In this document: in pieces, positions 48,968 through 60,158 of the stretch
How the letters are laid out: every line of letters starts with the position of its first letter
Position numbering within the stretch: the first letter of the stretch is position 1
Assembly (NCBI GenBank): GCA_019059635.1
Contig: JAGVRJ010000002.1
Span: 372,001 to 436,000 of the forward strand
Length of the DNA stretch: 64,000 nucleotides
Direction: 5' to 3'
Origin: Proales similis
Taxonomy: Eukaryota > Rotifera > Eurotatoria > Ploima > Proalidae
Program-made: the position numbers and the translations under genes
The notes under the pieces: model-generated
Told to the model about the DNA's origin: nothing
Seen by the model: the letters and a program-made list of their open reading frames with translations, nothing else
The model's database searches: none

Positions 48968-50659
48968 TTAAAATAAATAGAATATTGTAAATGCTTGAAG
49001 GAGAATCATGGCCTCGGTCGATGGCGAATTGAATTTCGAATGGCTTTTGACAACGAACGCTTGAATACGCTCTCGGATTGTCTCGTTGAGAGCTAGAACA
49101 AGATTCGAGCAATTAGTTTACTAAGAAAACGCCGAAATGGGGGGCGCACAAACTACCTGAGGTCATCGAGCTGAGGCGACCGTCGCCGGGCAGGATGTGC
49201 TCAATGGCTTTGTGTGACAACTGTTCGACATTCAGCTCTGAGTCAGCGTGTTCAGAAGCGATCCTTTGCAGCAAACTTTCAAAAGCTCGCGGGTCGTATA
49301 TGAGTCTGTATGGGTCGATGCTTGACTCGTCTTGATGCTTTTCTACTTTTGAGAGCGCGAATTTAGAATTCAAGTGCGAGAAGAGCATTGATGTCGAAGA
49401 ATGAAACCTGTTAGAGTCGAATGCTCGTCAGAGCATGGTCTGATTGTTTGACTTGCCGAGCCGAGATTGTTTTTTACTTGACAAGTGATCAGATTGCGGC
49501 CTAGACTGTTTGGCTCCATCTTCAATTTGAACTCGATGAGACATAAAAAAACAGCTTCTGAGTGCCTTGCCGTCTACTTGCCTTGGTTAGGGTTAGAACA
49601 CTTTGGTAGTAGTCTCTGATCAGATGGCTTTCTTTAATCTCGTAGATTAGATCGGTTTGGGCAGCGGCGTTGGCGATAGTAACGTCATTGATGAGCCAGG
49701 TGATGGTTTCTGGCGCAGGATTGGCCGAGATCAAGCATCGAAACTTGACTCTGTTTTCGATTCTGTTTGGCTCACAGTCGCCTTGTGCTGCTGCGAATTT
49801 TATCTTCGGCTCAACTGAAAGGCGAATTCAAACTTGATTCTGGTGAACCGTTTTCTCATCAACTTACACTCAATGTTGAGAGCGAAACTTCGACTAAGCG
49901 ATGGCCGAAGTCCGTTCGTGGCAATGCATTCGATATTGCCAGTTGCCTCTGCGCTGATGTTGTTCAAATAAAGCCGCGGTCCGTCTATGTTCAGTCGAGC
50001 ATTTAGTTCAAATTTGTCACTGCTACAGCTTGCGAACTCACCACTCAACTTGATGCGGCTGTCCGTCAAGGGATCAATAGAATACCATTCGACTTGGGGC
50101 TTCGGCTTGCCCTTGGCACCGCAGGCTAGCTCGACGCTTGTTCCCTCTCTCAGATTTAAACTTGTCTCAAGATGCGTGCCGGTGGTCAGCGAACGTCCAA
50201 TTTGATTGCGCTCAAAGTAGGGAGGAACTAGGTTGCATTCGCAATGGTGACTTGGTTCAAACTCAGCTAATTCGAGCGGCCAGATTTACCCAGAACGGTC
50301 AAGAAGATTTTCGTGCTGAGCATGTTGTCTATTTGACACATGTAAACTCCGTCATCGTCCACTTGGGCGTCGTCAATGACTAGGTGCACCATAAGCTGGT
50401 TAGACGAGCGCCTGTGCTCGCCGTTCTCACTGGTTCTCTGAATGCTCACGCGTCGATTTGTTGTGATCATACTCGACTCGATGCTGAGTATTTCGCTGCG
50501 GTCCAGACGCATCCAAATGAACTTGTGTGCCGGGTCGATGACGCAAGGCAGGCGAACTTGTTTACCGATCACTGTGGTCATGTTGAGCGAATGTGCCGAC
50601 GAGCTGCTTGCCATCAAAAGGGCAATCAAACAGCACAATAGGCAGAGTAGCTCATGCAT
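48968..50659 (-). CDS. GPI-anchored three-Ig-domain adhesion protein (IgLON/lachesin-like)
   Basis: A multi-exon gene of roughly 450 residues. Signal peptide MHELLCLLCCLIALLMAS. Ig1: RLPCVIDPAHKFIWMR ... DDDGVYMCQID, the V-set C-W-DxGxYxC signature. A short linker (LVPPYFERNQ) leads to Ig2: ELACGAKGKPKPQVEWYS ... ATGNIECIATNG. Ig3: FRCLISANPAPETITWLIND. The ending has a hydrophobic stretch (AMILLQAFTIFYLF) with no cytoplasmic tail, as in a GPI signal. The three-Ig plus GPI arrangement and the VPP linker are typical of lachesin/DIP/IgLON proteins, which mediate neuronal adhesion (family knowledge). Exact exon borders between Ig2 and the C terminus were only partly fixed. Confidence 0.82.
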
Positions 50660-52619
50660 TTCGATTCGGACTAATCATAACCTAAAGCGGCCAAGTGTTA
50701 GAAACAGAGAGATATCACTTGCTCTGCGTTGTTTATAAATCATTTAAGCTAACGAACAAGCCGAACTAGAACGGCCTGTATAATGAGAAGGTGGCACTGA
50801 GCTAAACAGAAAAAGCACAAGAACGAAGAAAGCGAAACAAGTGCCGAGCGGCAATTCAATCGACTCGATTGGCGGCCCCGATCTGTTTGGATTTGAAGTT
50901 TGGCCTAAAGCTGCTTGAGCGCCCCGACCCACCCATCCGATCAAGCGACCTACCGGCCGGTAATTATATTTAATTACAATTAATTTCGAACGAATAGCGC
51001 CGACACATTAGGCGAGCGTGGACGAGGAAGCAGCTTGGCTTTTTGTGCTCTTAGCGGCCACTGTAACTTGGCTCGATGCTCACACGCTCCAAGTACGCTC
51101 ACCTCCGTCCTCTTCCTCTCTCTCTTTCTCTCTCCCTCTGTCTCACACAAACGACTCACACAGATCGCTATTTTTTGGCCAGCTTTTGAATTATTCATTG
51201 CAAAGTAAATAAATTTGAGAGCGCTCAAAATGGTCACCAGACCATGCCTCAAATGTCGATTTAAATCAATCAAATTCGAATGAATAAATCTAAAGTGTTC
51301 ATGCCGGAGTACAGAGTGAACTTCACGTGAAAATAGGGGGGGGGGGGTCGACGTGGGAGGGCAGCTGAGTCGAGTGCGGTGTTGGTGTTTATAGGATGAG
51401 ACGTGCGGTCAATTGGCCAAGGCAAGCGGACGGAAGACGATTGAGTGAGCCGATATCGATCATCAACAATGAGTCTCATTAATTCGATTGGACTCAGTGC
51501 AGCAACAGGAGAGGCGGATGGCGACACTGGCTCGTCATTCGCTCATTTGTTGGTTCGTTTGTTCATTGCTCTTAATCGCTTCACATATCTGATAAGAGAA
51601 ACGCTGTGAGAAGAAGCAAGAGAGAGAGACAGAGAGAGAGGGAGAGGGACAGACGACAATTTGCTTCGTCTCAATTGATGTTTAACCATTCAAAGATTAG
51701 ATTAATCAAAATCAAATCTAATAAACATTGAGATGACTTGACTCGAGTAGACGAGTCGATGAGTAAAAAGCAAATAAAATGAACTTTAGAAGACCTTCCA
51801 CATTTAGAAACAGAAACAAAAATTCACAGAATTTGCATAAATCGCTGCGAAAGGGCTGAGGAAAGTGCGCGCGAGAAACAAGACGAGAGAGAGAGAGAAA
51901 GTTTTCGATTGAGGGCATTTGAGGTGCTCAATTAGTCTCGAGTCGGCTGGTCGAACGGTCAAGAAACAAAACTGATTAAGACAACGCAAACGGGCAGCAG
52001 CAGAGAGCAGTTTTTGCTTGCCAGTCAATCTTCAAGTCACCTGAGAGGATGAAAACTCAAGAAAGAGCTCGAGGCTATGGCGTTAGCAGACGCCGCAAGT
52101 AAACAAACACCGAGAGCCACGAACGGCATTTTGCGTTTCTGTTTGCTGATCGCTTGCCTCTTAACAATTAATAGTGGACTAATTGAACGTTTTCTCTCAT
52201 GCCAGTTCAAAATTGTCGCGATAGGCCCACACTGAGGGGTCACTTGAACGAAACGAGATACTTGGAGCGGTCGAGCGGCGCTCAGTTGCAAGCCCGTTCT
52301 CTCTCTCTCTCTCGCTTGCCCTGAGTTTGAATGGCGATTGTGTTGACCAATTTAGTTGATTAAAGCTCGATAGAGTGAAATAAAAAAAAAAAGAACAGAT
52401 TGAGAACATTCATTTCAACCCGACGGAGCCAAATTAGGTCCCCAGTTGGGTCTGACAAGCCAATTAAACTGAAATCCATTTGGCCTCTTGTTGAACACAC
52501 AAACACACTTAAACACACGAATGAAGCCAAGAGACATGCAGAATTAGGGACTGAACGAGTCTGATTCTGGGCCACATCATCGGGCGGCAAATTTATTTCT
52601 GGATTCTTAATAAATAAGA
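50660..52619. other. intergenic region between Ig-superfamily gene and eight-pass membrane protein
   Basis: About 2 kb without a gene. It contains the Ig-gene promoter, a G12 homopolymer (51336-51347), a CT-rich tract near 51110-51135, a GA-rich tract near 51612-51650 and a CT run near 52303-52315. No RNA gene seen. Confidence 0.45.
51336..51347. repeat. poly(G) tract, 12 nt
   Basis: An uninterrupted run of twelve G residues, the only G run of this length in the window. It may be a sequencing-length ambiguity. Confidence 0.7.
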
Positions 52620-54263
52620 TTATATGAGACAAGTGAAATTGGTGCTTTCTGTAAGACGTGTCGTTTGACTCACAGAGTCAAAGAGCGCCGAGCTCGGACT
52701 GCTCGACTGACTGCTGCGAGTGATCCAGAGAGAAATCATTTCCACGCTCTTTGACGGTCTTTGTTCGCCAAGTTGGCTCAAGTTTCTGCTTGTCAGTTGA
52801 CTCGTTTTGTTGCGTTGTACGCACCAGATAGGCGCCGGCTCGTCGAAATTGCTCAGACTGCTTATCTCGTCATAAACACTGCTGAAACGCGAGCCACTTG
52901 AGCTGCTGCTGCTGCCGCCAGTCAAACTAGACGGGTAGTAGCTCATCTTCAAAGTTGCTTCTCGGGTGTTCATTTCAAGACTAGATGAGTAGAAACTGAG
53001 AAGATCTTGCTCGTTGAGCTCGGTGGCGCCACTGAAATAAGGATCAGAAGATATAGACGAGGACTGCTGAAACGTGTCAATTGAGAAGCCGTCAAATTGA
53101 TCGAAAAATGACTTTGTCAGCGGCAGTTTCACTTGCTTGCATCGAGGTTTTTCCAGTCTCAGACTTGACTCTTCGTCTTCGAGTGGACTCGGCCACGTAG
53201 ACGTTGGGTCGTAGTACGAATAGAAAATGTTGAACGAAAGCACCGCGATTACGTAAAATCCAGAAATGAGCACTAAGCCGAACTGGCGGAGTTTGAGCTG
53301 CCTCTCGACCAGGTAGAGATTCCGCAGCTGAGCCTGCTGGTCCGGATTGACCAGAAGAGTGAGCAGACTAACTTGGCTCGATTTGACCAGGTACCATTGA
53401 ATTGGCGAGAGGAGCCAGAAATAGGCGCCCAGCGCCAACACAACCAATTGAAAGAATGAGAAGAGAAAAACGAGAACGCGTTTGGCGATCAAACTTGACG
53501 AGTTGAGGCGGAAAAATTTGCGATTGAAATCGATTGTCATCTGCAGAGTTTCGTTGGCCGCGCTGAAAAGCTGCGCAGACGTCGACTGTCGATTTGGTTG
53601 GCGAATGAGCATAAACCAAACGAAATAGAACAAATAGAGAACGAGAAAAGAGAGCAGAACGAGTTGAGGTCCGTTTAGATGCTCAGTGGTCCATGCAGTC
53701 GAAAGAAGGAATGAAGTGCTCAGGATTTTAGTGGCCAGAAAGGCCATACGAAATAAGAACAGAAAAGAGAAGGCGCTGAACGAACTATAAAAACTTGAGC
53801 TACGAGAATCTTTGTCGCTCTGACTTGCTCGGCACTCATACAGCTTGAGGTCAATAAGACATAGGAAAGAGATGGCAATAAACGCAAAGTAGAGCGCGCA
53901 AAGAGGCAAGAAATACGAATAGAAGCTACTGCTGGATTGAAGTGAGGCGTGATTCTCGGCGAACAAATGAAACGAAACGAAAGAGGCGGCCAAATCCTTG
54001 AAATAGAAAAAATATTTAAAAGTCCAGAGACGGTCGTCGATTTGAAGGCGCTCTTTCAGCGGATTTGTGATCTGCCGTATTGCTTTGAGGCTGAAGGCGA
54101 GCGAGAGAGCGTGGAGCAAGACAAAGTAGGCAGTGGCCAGGCTGAATACTCGGAAGGCGATCAAAGTGCGAACGAGCAGCGCCAATGGCAGCGTGCTCAA
54201 ACAGTTGGCTGTGAGCAGATAGGTTTGAAACCAGTCGGCAAATCGACTCGAGACCAGCTGCAT
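52620..54263 (-). CDS. orphan eight-pass membrane protein with serine-rich tail
   Basis: A single uninterrupted exon of 547 residues, unusual here. About eight hydrophobic spans occupy residues 15-345, for example VFSLATAYFVLLHALSLAF, FYSYFLPLCALYFAFIAISF, FSAFSFLFLFRMAFLATKIL, GPQLVLLSFLVLYLFYFVWF and FGLVLISGFYVIAVLSFNIF. The last 190 residues are cytosolic in character, Ser-rich (SSSSSSG), with FDQFDGFSIDTFQQSSS and DEISSLSNFDEPAPIW blocks. There is no signal peptide and no cysteine-rich loop. The span count resembles XK-related scramblases or divergent GPCRs, but I find no diagnostic motif for either and assign no function. The next minus-strand gene upstream is OSCP1. Confidence 0.72.
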   Translation of the reverse strand: MQLVSSRFADWFQTYLLTANCLSTLPLALLVRTLIAFRVFSLATAYFVLLHALSLAFSLKAIRQITNPLKERLQIDDRLWTFKYFFYFKDLAASFVSFHLFAENHASLQSSSSFYSYFLPLCALYFAFIAISFLCLIDLKLYECRASQSDKDSRSSSFYSSFSAFSFLFLFRMAFLATKILSTSFLLSTAWTTEHLNGPQLVLLSFLVLYLFYFVWFMLIRQPNRQSTSAQLFSAANETLQMTIDFNRKFFRLNSSSLIAKRVLVFLFSFFQLVVLALGAYFWLLSPIQWYLVKSSQVSLLTLLVNPDQQAQLRNLYLVERQLKLRQFGLVLISGFYVIAVLSFNIFYSYYDPTSTWPSPLEDEESSLRLEKPRCKQVKLPLTKSFFDQFDGFSIDTFQQSSSISSDPYFSGATELNEQDLLSFYSSSLEMNTREATLKMSYYPSSLTGGSSSSSSGSRFSSVYDEISSLSNFDEPAPIWCVQRNKTSQLTSRNLSQLGEQRPSKSVEMISLWITRSSQSSSPSSALFDSVSQTTRLTESTNFTCLI

Positions 54264-56040
54264 GATTCAAGATTGTTTATCTTTGACTGCTCTTGGTCAA
54301 TATAAATATCGCATGCTACTTTTGTGCTCGATCTAAAAGCGCGAGAAAGAGATTTTAGCTGCTAATGAATTCAATCGTGTCGTCAATTTATTCGTCGTGG
54401 TTTTGAATGCCGCGAATGGTGGCGAGCTCGCCAACACAAACACTTTGGTTTCATGAATAAATCTTCAATGCTGTGGCACAATACGCGACTAGACGTTGGC
54501 AAAGGTGCGTAAGAGACTACGAAAAACAGAATAGGCCAGAAAGCTAAACACTCAATTAGAATTGTTTGTGATTGAATAAACAAAAATAAAAGTGATTGGA
54601 TTAGCTGGGCAGAGTATTGAGTGACCAAAATGGTCTGGCGCTCTCCTATCTCCGGCATTCACACGCCGTGAAGAGCTTGCGTTGGTCAATCGCGTTTATT
54701 TGAATAATTAAACACCTTGGCTCTGTGTGCGTGCAGGGCCGATAGTGGTCAACATGGAACTCAAGTAGAGCCAGTGAAAGTATTTTATTTGCCCCGGGTG
54801 TTTACTGTTATAATAGGCGGGCGAGAATGGAGCCCGTCGACTATCGTAACGCGTAAATATTTATTAAACAGCCTTCTGGCCGAGCTCGAAGTGAAACCTG
54901 TGCTCTGCAGGCGTATGTGTTGAATATAAACGTGGACGCAGACGCCACCGCCACCACGGCTGGTTTCCGTCGCTAATAAAATAAAGCCAATCAACGAGCG
55001 TCTATAATTATTGGCATGAATTCCTAAAAGCGAACCTGATCTCCAATGTTGGCTTTGTTCGTCCGGAATTCATTGTTGTTTTGTTAGCTGTACTAATGTT
55101 AAGTAAATACAAGCGGAGATGGCGGTCGAGTACGCTCGTATTTTTCTTTATCGCGATTTCGAAGCTGAGTATGGTCGCGCAGACCAATGGCCCGTGCCGC
55201 CGACAGCGGTGAGAAAATTAAGATAAAACGAGCGGTGATGAGATGTCCAGAAGAGACGCCTATTCAAAGTGTCTCATACCGAAACCATAGGAGCGTAGAG
55301 AGGAGCCGAGCCCTTATGAAAATAAGCGCTCATTTGCATGTTTACAAACGCACCGGCGAGCTTAGAATGCCTAATGCCGCCCCTTGTAAATACTTAAGAT
55401 TATATAGAAGCCGAGCGAGCAGGCCCAAGGACGGGACGGCATAGAGATTGGCGCCGATCAATTTGCTTATCTATTTGGGTCCACGTTTGGTCTCCTGTGG
55501 CCGTCGGTGTTGGTGATTACCGACGCATACGATCTAACACGTAATACAGTGCACGCAGAGTAAATGGCCCCCTCAAATGAACAAAGTCGTTTATCGCGAT
55601 TAGCTAATCGCCGTTGTCAGCTGTCAACTGAAGATTCGTTCATTAAGCGCCAGGATTAATTTGACACGAATTAATACTCGCTGGTGGCTTGCTGTGCAAC
55701 GCCTTGTCGCTTCTTCCTTCTGTTTCTTCTCCTTTAGAGTCTTCTTACAGCACGTAATAGCATTTAGCCAAAGCACTGCTTTTAATTTCCTCGTTTCTTT
55801 TTTTTATTCTATCTTAATTATCGACCAGCACGCCACACAAACGAAAACAATTAAATAATCGTGTTTGATTTGAATGAAAGAATTCGACTGTGAACGGACG
55901 AGTGTTTGTTTGCTCGTTTAACAAATCGTTTCTCTTCTAATGTTTGTCTCTCGTGTTCAATTCGGATCGGGTTCATTAAGCAGGCAAGCACGCCGCCATA
56001 GAGCGACAGCGGCTGTTTAGAATGGCATGGCGAGGGAATT
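54264..56040. other. intergenic region between the eight-pass protein gene and OSCP1
   Basis: About 1.8 kb. The section 54700-55600 is unlike other spacers: it lacks simple repeats, is richer in CpG, and holds an 85-codon ATG frame on the plus strand (55187-55444) with no recognised motif and Arg/Lys-rich composition. An imperfect hairpin (GTCGGT ... ACCGAC) lies near 55502-55523. It could be a promoter, a conserved noncoding block or a small unrecognised gene; I do not call a gene. Confidence 0.4.
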
Positions 56041-57617
56041 TCATCGATTTAGTCGATCCATCATGCCGACGATGTCATCATCGTCTTGATCGTCCAAGTC
56101 ACGTCGGCCATGACCCCTCCTACTGCTACTTGATGGCCTGGTGTCTGCGAAATCGTCCATCACTCGTCGCAAACGATCGTCTCTGCTTCTTTTTGTGGCA
56201 TCAAATGACATCATTCGCCCTTTGGGCTCGTCGTAGTCAGCACGGCTCTCGCCACCTATGGCGTAGATCCTGATTCGTCAAATATTCAAGTTAACTAAGC
56301 TCAAGCAAACCACGAATGCCGCAATGCTCACATTTCTTCCTCTTCATTGTTAAAAAGGTTGAGTTTGAGGCTGTACTTTGTAGACGAGCTTGTTGCCGAG
56401 CCGCCGATTAATCTGCAAAGAAGATCCAGTTGCGCTTTGGCTCTCGGGTCTGGAACGTGCGAATCGAGATCCGACAAGACACTGGGATTGTGAGCCGGCG
56501 TGGCATCGCTCGCAACAATTGTGTCCACTGGCTTGGTCGAATTATAACTGGAGAGTGAAAAAAAAGCACCAAAAAGGTCGTTTGCTCGAGTTGAATGACA
56601 TGTTTGAGTTGCAAAGCAACTTACACGTTGAGGCCCAAATCGGTGCCACGAGGCCCCTGTTTCTTGAGCACGCCCTGGGGCTTCTCTTGCGCAAAGTATT
56701 TGGGACCAGGATTGAAGCTCGACTTTCCGCTTATCTTCTCCTCTTCGTCGAAGTAGATTATTTTGCCCGGCACGCAGTACTCGTTGCTGACCGGCCCGTC
56801 CTTCTGCAGCACAAATGATCCGTCCCAGTTCTGAGACTTTTCGCGGATGTAAACCGAAACCTGAAATAATGAGTTTTTGAAAGCGCCAAGTTCGGGCGAA
56901 ATTAACGAAAGCGAGCCAAACCTTGATCCTTAGATCGGCGAGCGCGTTTAGTATCGTTTGCCTTATGAACTCGAGCTCATAGTCGGTCATGTCACCATAC
57001 ACCTAATAAAAGCGAATTTCAGTACAACTCGCTTGTCTTGAGAGGGCGATCAATGGGAAACCTTGAAAATTCGTCTGTAGCAGTTGTCAATGAGCTCTAA
57101 ACACTTTTCGGACTCGGGCACAAACGTTAATATGGTGTCCATATGGTTCAAGGTGACCATCAGCAAGTCAAACGGCCTTTCGATCAGCGTCATTTGGTAT
57201 TTAAGCGACATGGTCATAAGATCGAATAGCTTGAACAAATTTGATATGCAATGTCTCCCTCTACGGCAGCCTGGACAGAGAAGCACTCACCTTGTCCATG
57301 CTGGCGTCGTTCAAGCGCATTATTGAGGTATGCGCTAGCCGTTCGAAGATTACTCGAAGCGCCTTCAACGAGCATACTTCCTGCCGCTTGAATATCTCGT
57401 TCAGAAAGTTCTCGCTGAACATGTTCGAAACGATGTCTTCCATGACTGGCAGAGTTGAGTGAGCATAAAAAAAGAGACCAAGAGGAGCAAGTCGAGTGGG
57501 CCTACTTCTCTTTCCTTTGTCCGTTTGAATCTTTTGAGCGTACAAGCGCTGGTCAAGGACGTAGAGCATCTCTCCGCCGAGGTTCAGAAATATGAGCGCC
57601 ATTGCTTTTTGCGACAT
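56041..57617 (-). CDS. OSCP1: protein OSCP1 (organic solute carrier partner 1)
   Basis: A multi-exon gene (about seven exons) starting MSQKAMALIFLNLGGEMLYV, then LDQRLYAQKI. These are the hallmark first residues of OSCP1. Next come the conserved blocks LKALRVIFERLAHTSIMRL, DLMTMSLKYQM, DLLMVTLNHMDTI, YELEFIRQTILNALADLRIK, NPGPKYFAQEK, LLCRLIGG and LKLNLFNNEEEE. The last junction is phase 2: exon 56328-... ends GAAGAAAT before gtgagc, and the final exon (about 56266-56041) adds IYAIGGESRADY ... DDDDIVGMMDRLNR. OSCP1 is found in cilia/flagella and near the ER; its molecular function is not settled (family knowledge). It appears complete. Confidence 0.93.
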
Positions 57618-57950
57618 TTTTATACTTCTCGCCGTTTCCGCCGTTCAACACCTCAATACCGCTGCTTGATTTTATCGAAAAAAATTCAAAAATTTATAAT
57701 CGCTGCTGATAGGAGAAATTGAGAACGACTTGATTCAGATTTCGACTTTTCGATTCCATGACAACCAGACGATTATGCAGCGAGCGCATACCCTCACACG
57801 GGCCATCTAATGAGGTCCTATTTTCTCCCATTTATTGAACAAGAAAAATTTGAAATTTAGTCGGACTGGAGAGACAGTCTGATTTCGTTCAACTGTTTAT
57901 TCATTTAATTATAGTCACATTTGAAGAGAGGGCGATAAGTTCTTTTTGCT
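57618..57950. other. short spacer between OSCP1 and PLAC8-A
   Basis: About 330 bases with the OSCP1 promoter and the 3' untranslated region of the PLAC8-domain gene. Nothing else seen. Confidence 0.45.
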
Positions 57951-58406
57951 CTAGAGACCTTGTGCTTCAAGTTCGTTTTCTAGCTGTAGACCTATACAAA
58001 TTGGACAGAAGCAGGAGGAAATGCAGTCACCGCAGATTGATCCTTTACGATTTTTTCAACATCAAGTTCAACTTATAGAGCAGATAGGCATGTGTGTTAC
58101 CTCTGATTCGAAAACCGGTCCTAAGTTTGGTGCGCAGGGCGATTAGGGAGCCCGGCACACATAAGGGCGTGCCGGCAAACTCGCCTGTTCTCTTGAACAG
58201 CGAGCACATGAAGCAGGGCAAGCAGCAAAAAGCAAAGCAGCAGCGCGATGTGTTCTCACAGCAGCCGAACAAGTCCCGGCTCCACTCGTTCTCATAGCTC
58301 CAGACTTGAACGATCGAAGAGTTAAAAAAGGTTTTCTGCATGACTTTCTGAGTTGCTCACCATCTTCGGTCGGCTGAGTTGTTTCAATTCTTCCGTTTCG
58401 GCTCAT
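57951..58406 (-). CDS. PLAC8/cornifelin-domain protein A
   Basis: Three exons, about 113 residues. Exon 1 gives MSRNGRIETTQPTED, joined in phase 1 to VWSYENEWSRDLFGCCEN. Then FCCLPCFMCSLFKRTGE, LRTKLRTGFRIRG, and through a further intron SICGDCISSCFCPICIGLQ, ending ELEAQGL. This is the PLAC8 (Cys-rich, cornifelin-like) domain: W-S/T-LF-CC at the start, RT-R-x-GI in the middle and GS-x-C-D-C ... CPxC-x-LxQ at the end. PLAC8 proteins are small peripheral/membrane-associated proteins in animals, plants and fungi, with varied roles (family knowledge). A paralogue lies at 61502-61914 on the same strand. Confidence 0.9.
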
Positions 58407-59073
58407 GTTTGTTCCTCTGTTCGCCGCTAATCCAAGTCAGAACATCTTGGAATTGCTGGTGTTTTTATAGAGCCCATCGCGAGCCCGCCCCGCTGCACGT
58501 TTGCACGCAACTTTATTTATTTGTTTGCTTTCTTATCGATTTTAAACTCCTGGGAGAGCCGAGCCTGCCTTGATAGTCTAAATGCTGCGACTTGTAAACC
58601 AAAGTCACTGCATCGTTAAACAACAAAAATAATAATAATCATTAAGGCTGGCATTCCCATCACTCCGACAAATCCCCTGTCACATGGCCCGTTCCAGACT
58701 CGCCTACTACCCCTGCCGTTTTCCCGCTGCTCAGACATTACTTGGAGTTCTTTCTAGAGCGTCAGCACGATATTCGCTCGTGCACTACGATACACACGTC
58801 TTTCTATTAATCAATAGCAAACAGCTTTTTAAATGTTAGCTCAGAACGTAGCAGCTTCTAATGTCGATTCGCATCCTTATTCTAATAAAGCAGGTCCCAT
58901 TTATCAAACTGCTTCGCAACGTCGTTAAATTCTTCTCAACGGCTACATGAATAATAAATCCGAATTCGATGCCCTTTCATCTGGAAAACTTTCAATAAAT
59001 TCAGTAAATTTGAATTTCAATTTGAAAAAGCTAGCGAAATCCAAGCCTGTAAATTAAAGCCGCTTGAACAAAA
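58407..59073. other. divergent intergenic region, PLAC8-A and first Cys-tail gene
   Basis: About 670 bases between a minus-strand PLAC8 gene and the first plus-strand cysteine-tail gene, so both promoters must lie here. AT-rich with a C-rich segment near 58660-58740. No gene recognised. Confidence 0.45.
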
Positions 59074-59277
59074 ATGGAGACTGAGCAGGCAAATATCGAA
59101 ACAAGCTACATTGTGGACATAAACGCGGAAAAGCGAACTGAAAAAGGCGCCTGGTCAGATTATGGTGACGAAGAGGGCCGAAACGATGACTCTATCATTC
59201 AAAGCTGTGACGAAGTTTACTATGAAAATGAAGAAGAGACCAACCAAGGCTACTTTGGCTTTTGTAAGTGCTGCTGA
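59074..59277 (+). CDS. Cys-tail cluster member 1 (divergent, short tail)
   Basis: A 67-residue single-exon frame: an acidic, polar first half (METEQANIETSYIVDINAEK) and a very short cysteine ending (GFCKCC). The ETSYI segment resembles ETAYI of member 2, which is why I group it with the cluster. The Cys tail is much shorter than in the others, and a strong donor-like gtaagt overlaps it, so the true 3' end could be spliced; I found no matching Cys exon downstream. AATAAA near 59346 supports a transcript end. Confidence 0.5.
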   Translation: METEQANIETSYIVDINAEKRTEKGAWSDYGDEEGRNDDSIIQSCDEVYYENEEETNQGYFGFCKCC

Positions 59278-59649
59278 AATGAGTCATTCTTCAAGCTTGG
59301 ACAAGTTTCTTGAACTCATTGCTTCTTCTTTATTTCTGATTAGTAATAAAATATCTTTTAATTGCGACGTTCGGCTAATTATTTTCTAATTTTTGGAAAG
59401 CTAAAACCTGGCCACCAATAGCAATTATTCATTGCGTTCGAAAAACTCAGGCAGGCACTTTAGGTTACATAAAATGCTTCTGAAGATCTTTTATAAATTA
59501 CCTATGCAATCGGGCTTCGACCATTATTAACAAGTAGAAGAGCAGACTCGAAAATTGAAAAACTTTTGGGCAAATTTCATAATTGACGCCATTCACATTA
59601 AGACAGAACAACTATCAACCGAGCAAGAAAAATAGCGCAAGAGTGGAAA

Positions 59650-59871
59650 ATGGCCGATCAGCAAGACAAGCCGACAAGTGACGAGCTCACCACGGTGGAG
59701 ACCGCTTACATCACCGAGTCGAATCCAGCGCCGAGCGCGGTCAGAAAGGGACAATTCATGAGCCAGGAGAATAGAGAAAGGTGCGACGATTGCATCAGAG
59801 TGTGCTTCTGCTGCTGGCTCTGCGCAAACTGTGTCGAGTGCTGCTTTTGTTTTGTGGAGGCGTTCGCCTAA
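59650..59871 (+). CDS. Cys-tail cluster member 2 (CYSTM-like)
   Basis: A 73-residue single-exon protein. The polar N-terminal 50 residues have no signal peptide. The C-terminal 28 residues hold eleven or so cysteines with aromatic/hydrophobic spacers (RCDDCIRVCFCCWLC, then NCVECCFCF). This shape, a polar tail followed by a short cysteine/hydrophobic module at the very C terminus, resembles CYSTM proteins, which are membrane-associated through a palmitoylated Cys module. Homology to CYSTM is only by pattern. Starts ATGGCCGAT at 59650. Confidence 0.68.
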   Translation: MADQQDKPTSDELTTVETAYITESNPAPSAVRKGQFMSQENRERCDDCIRVCFCCWLCANCVECCFCFVEAFA

Positions 59872-60158
59872 TCGCCGTTGAAAAGGTGCAATAATGCTTC
59901 TAGCTCTCTTCTCTTTGTCTGAACCAGAATTTAACGATGATTTTTGTATTCTTTATATTCTCTTGCACTTGAAATCAAGAATTTTGCTCTTCAAGTAGAA
60001 AAATAAATCACCTTCGTAATCGCCTGATTAATGAATGGGATGCTTAGCAAAATATTGACACAGTTTGAAAGAGGCTCATTATTCAAAGAGACGAAAGATA
60101 GAAGAAACTTCTTCTCTAGTTGTCTCTTGTCCTCAGGTTCGAAGCAAACGAGTCCAAA

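Noticed and set aside
55187..55444. 85-codon ATG frame in the OSCP1 upstream spacer
   Set aside because: No motif, no neighbours of the same type, Arg/Lys-rich composition; recorded as a question in the findings, not as a gene.
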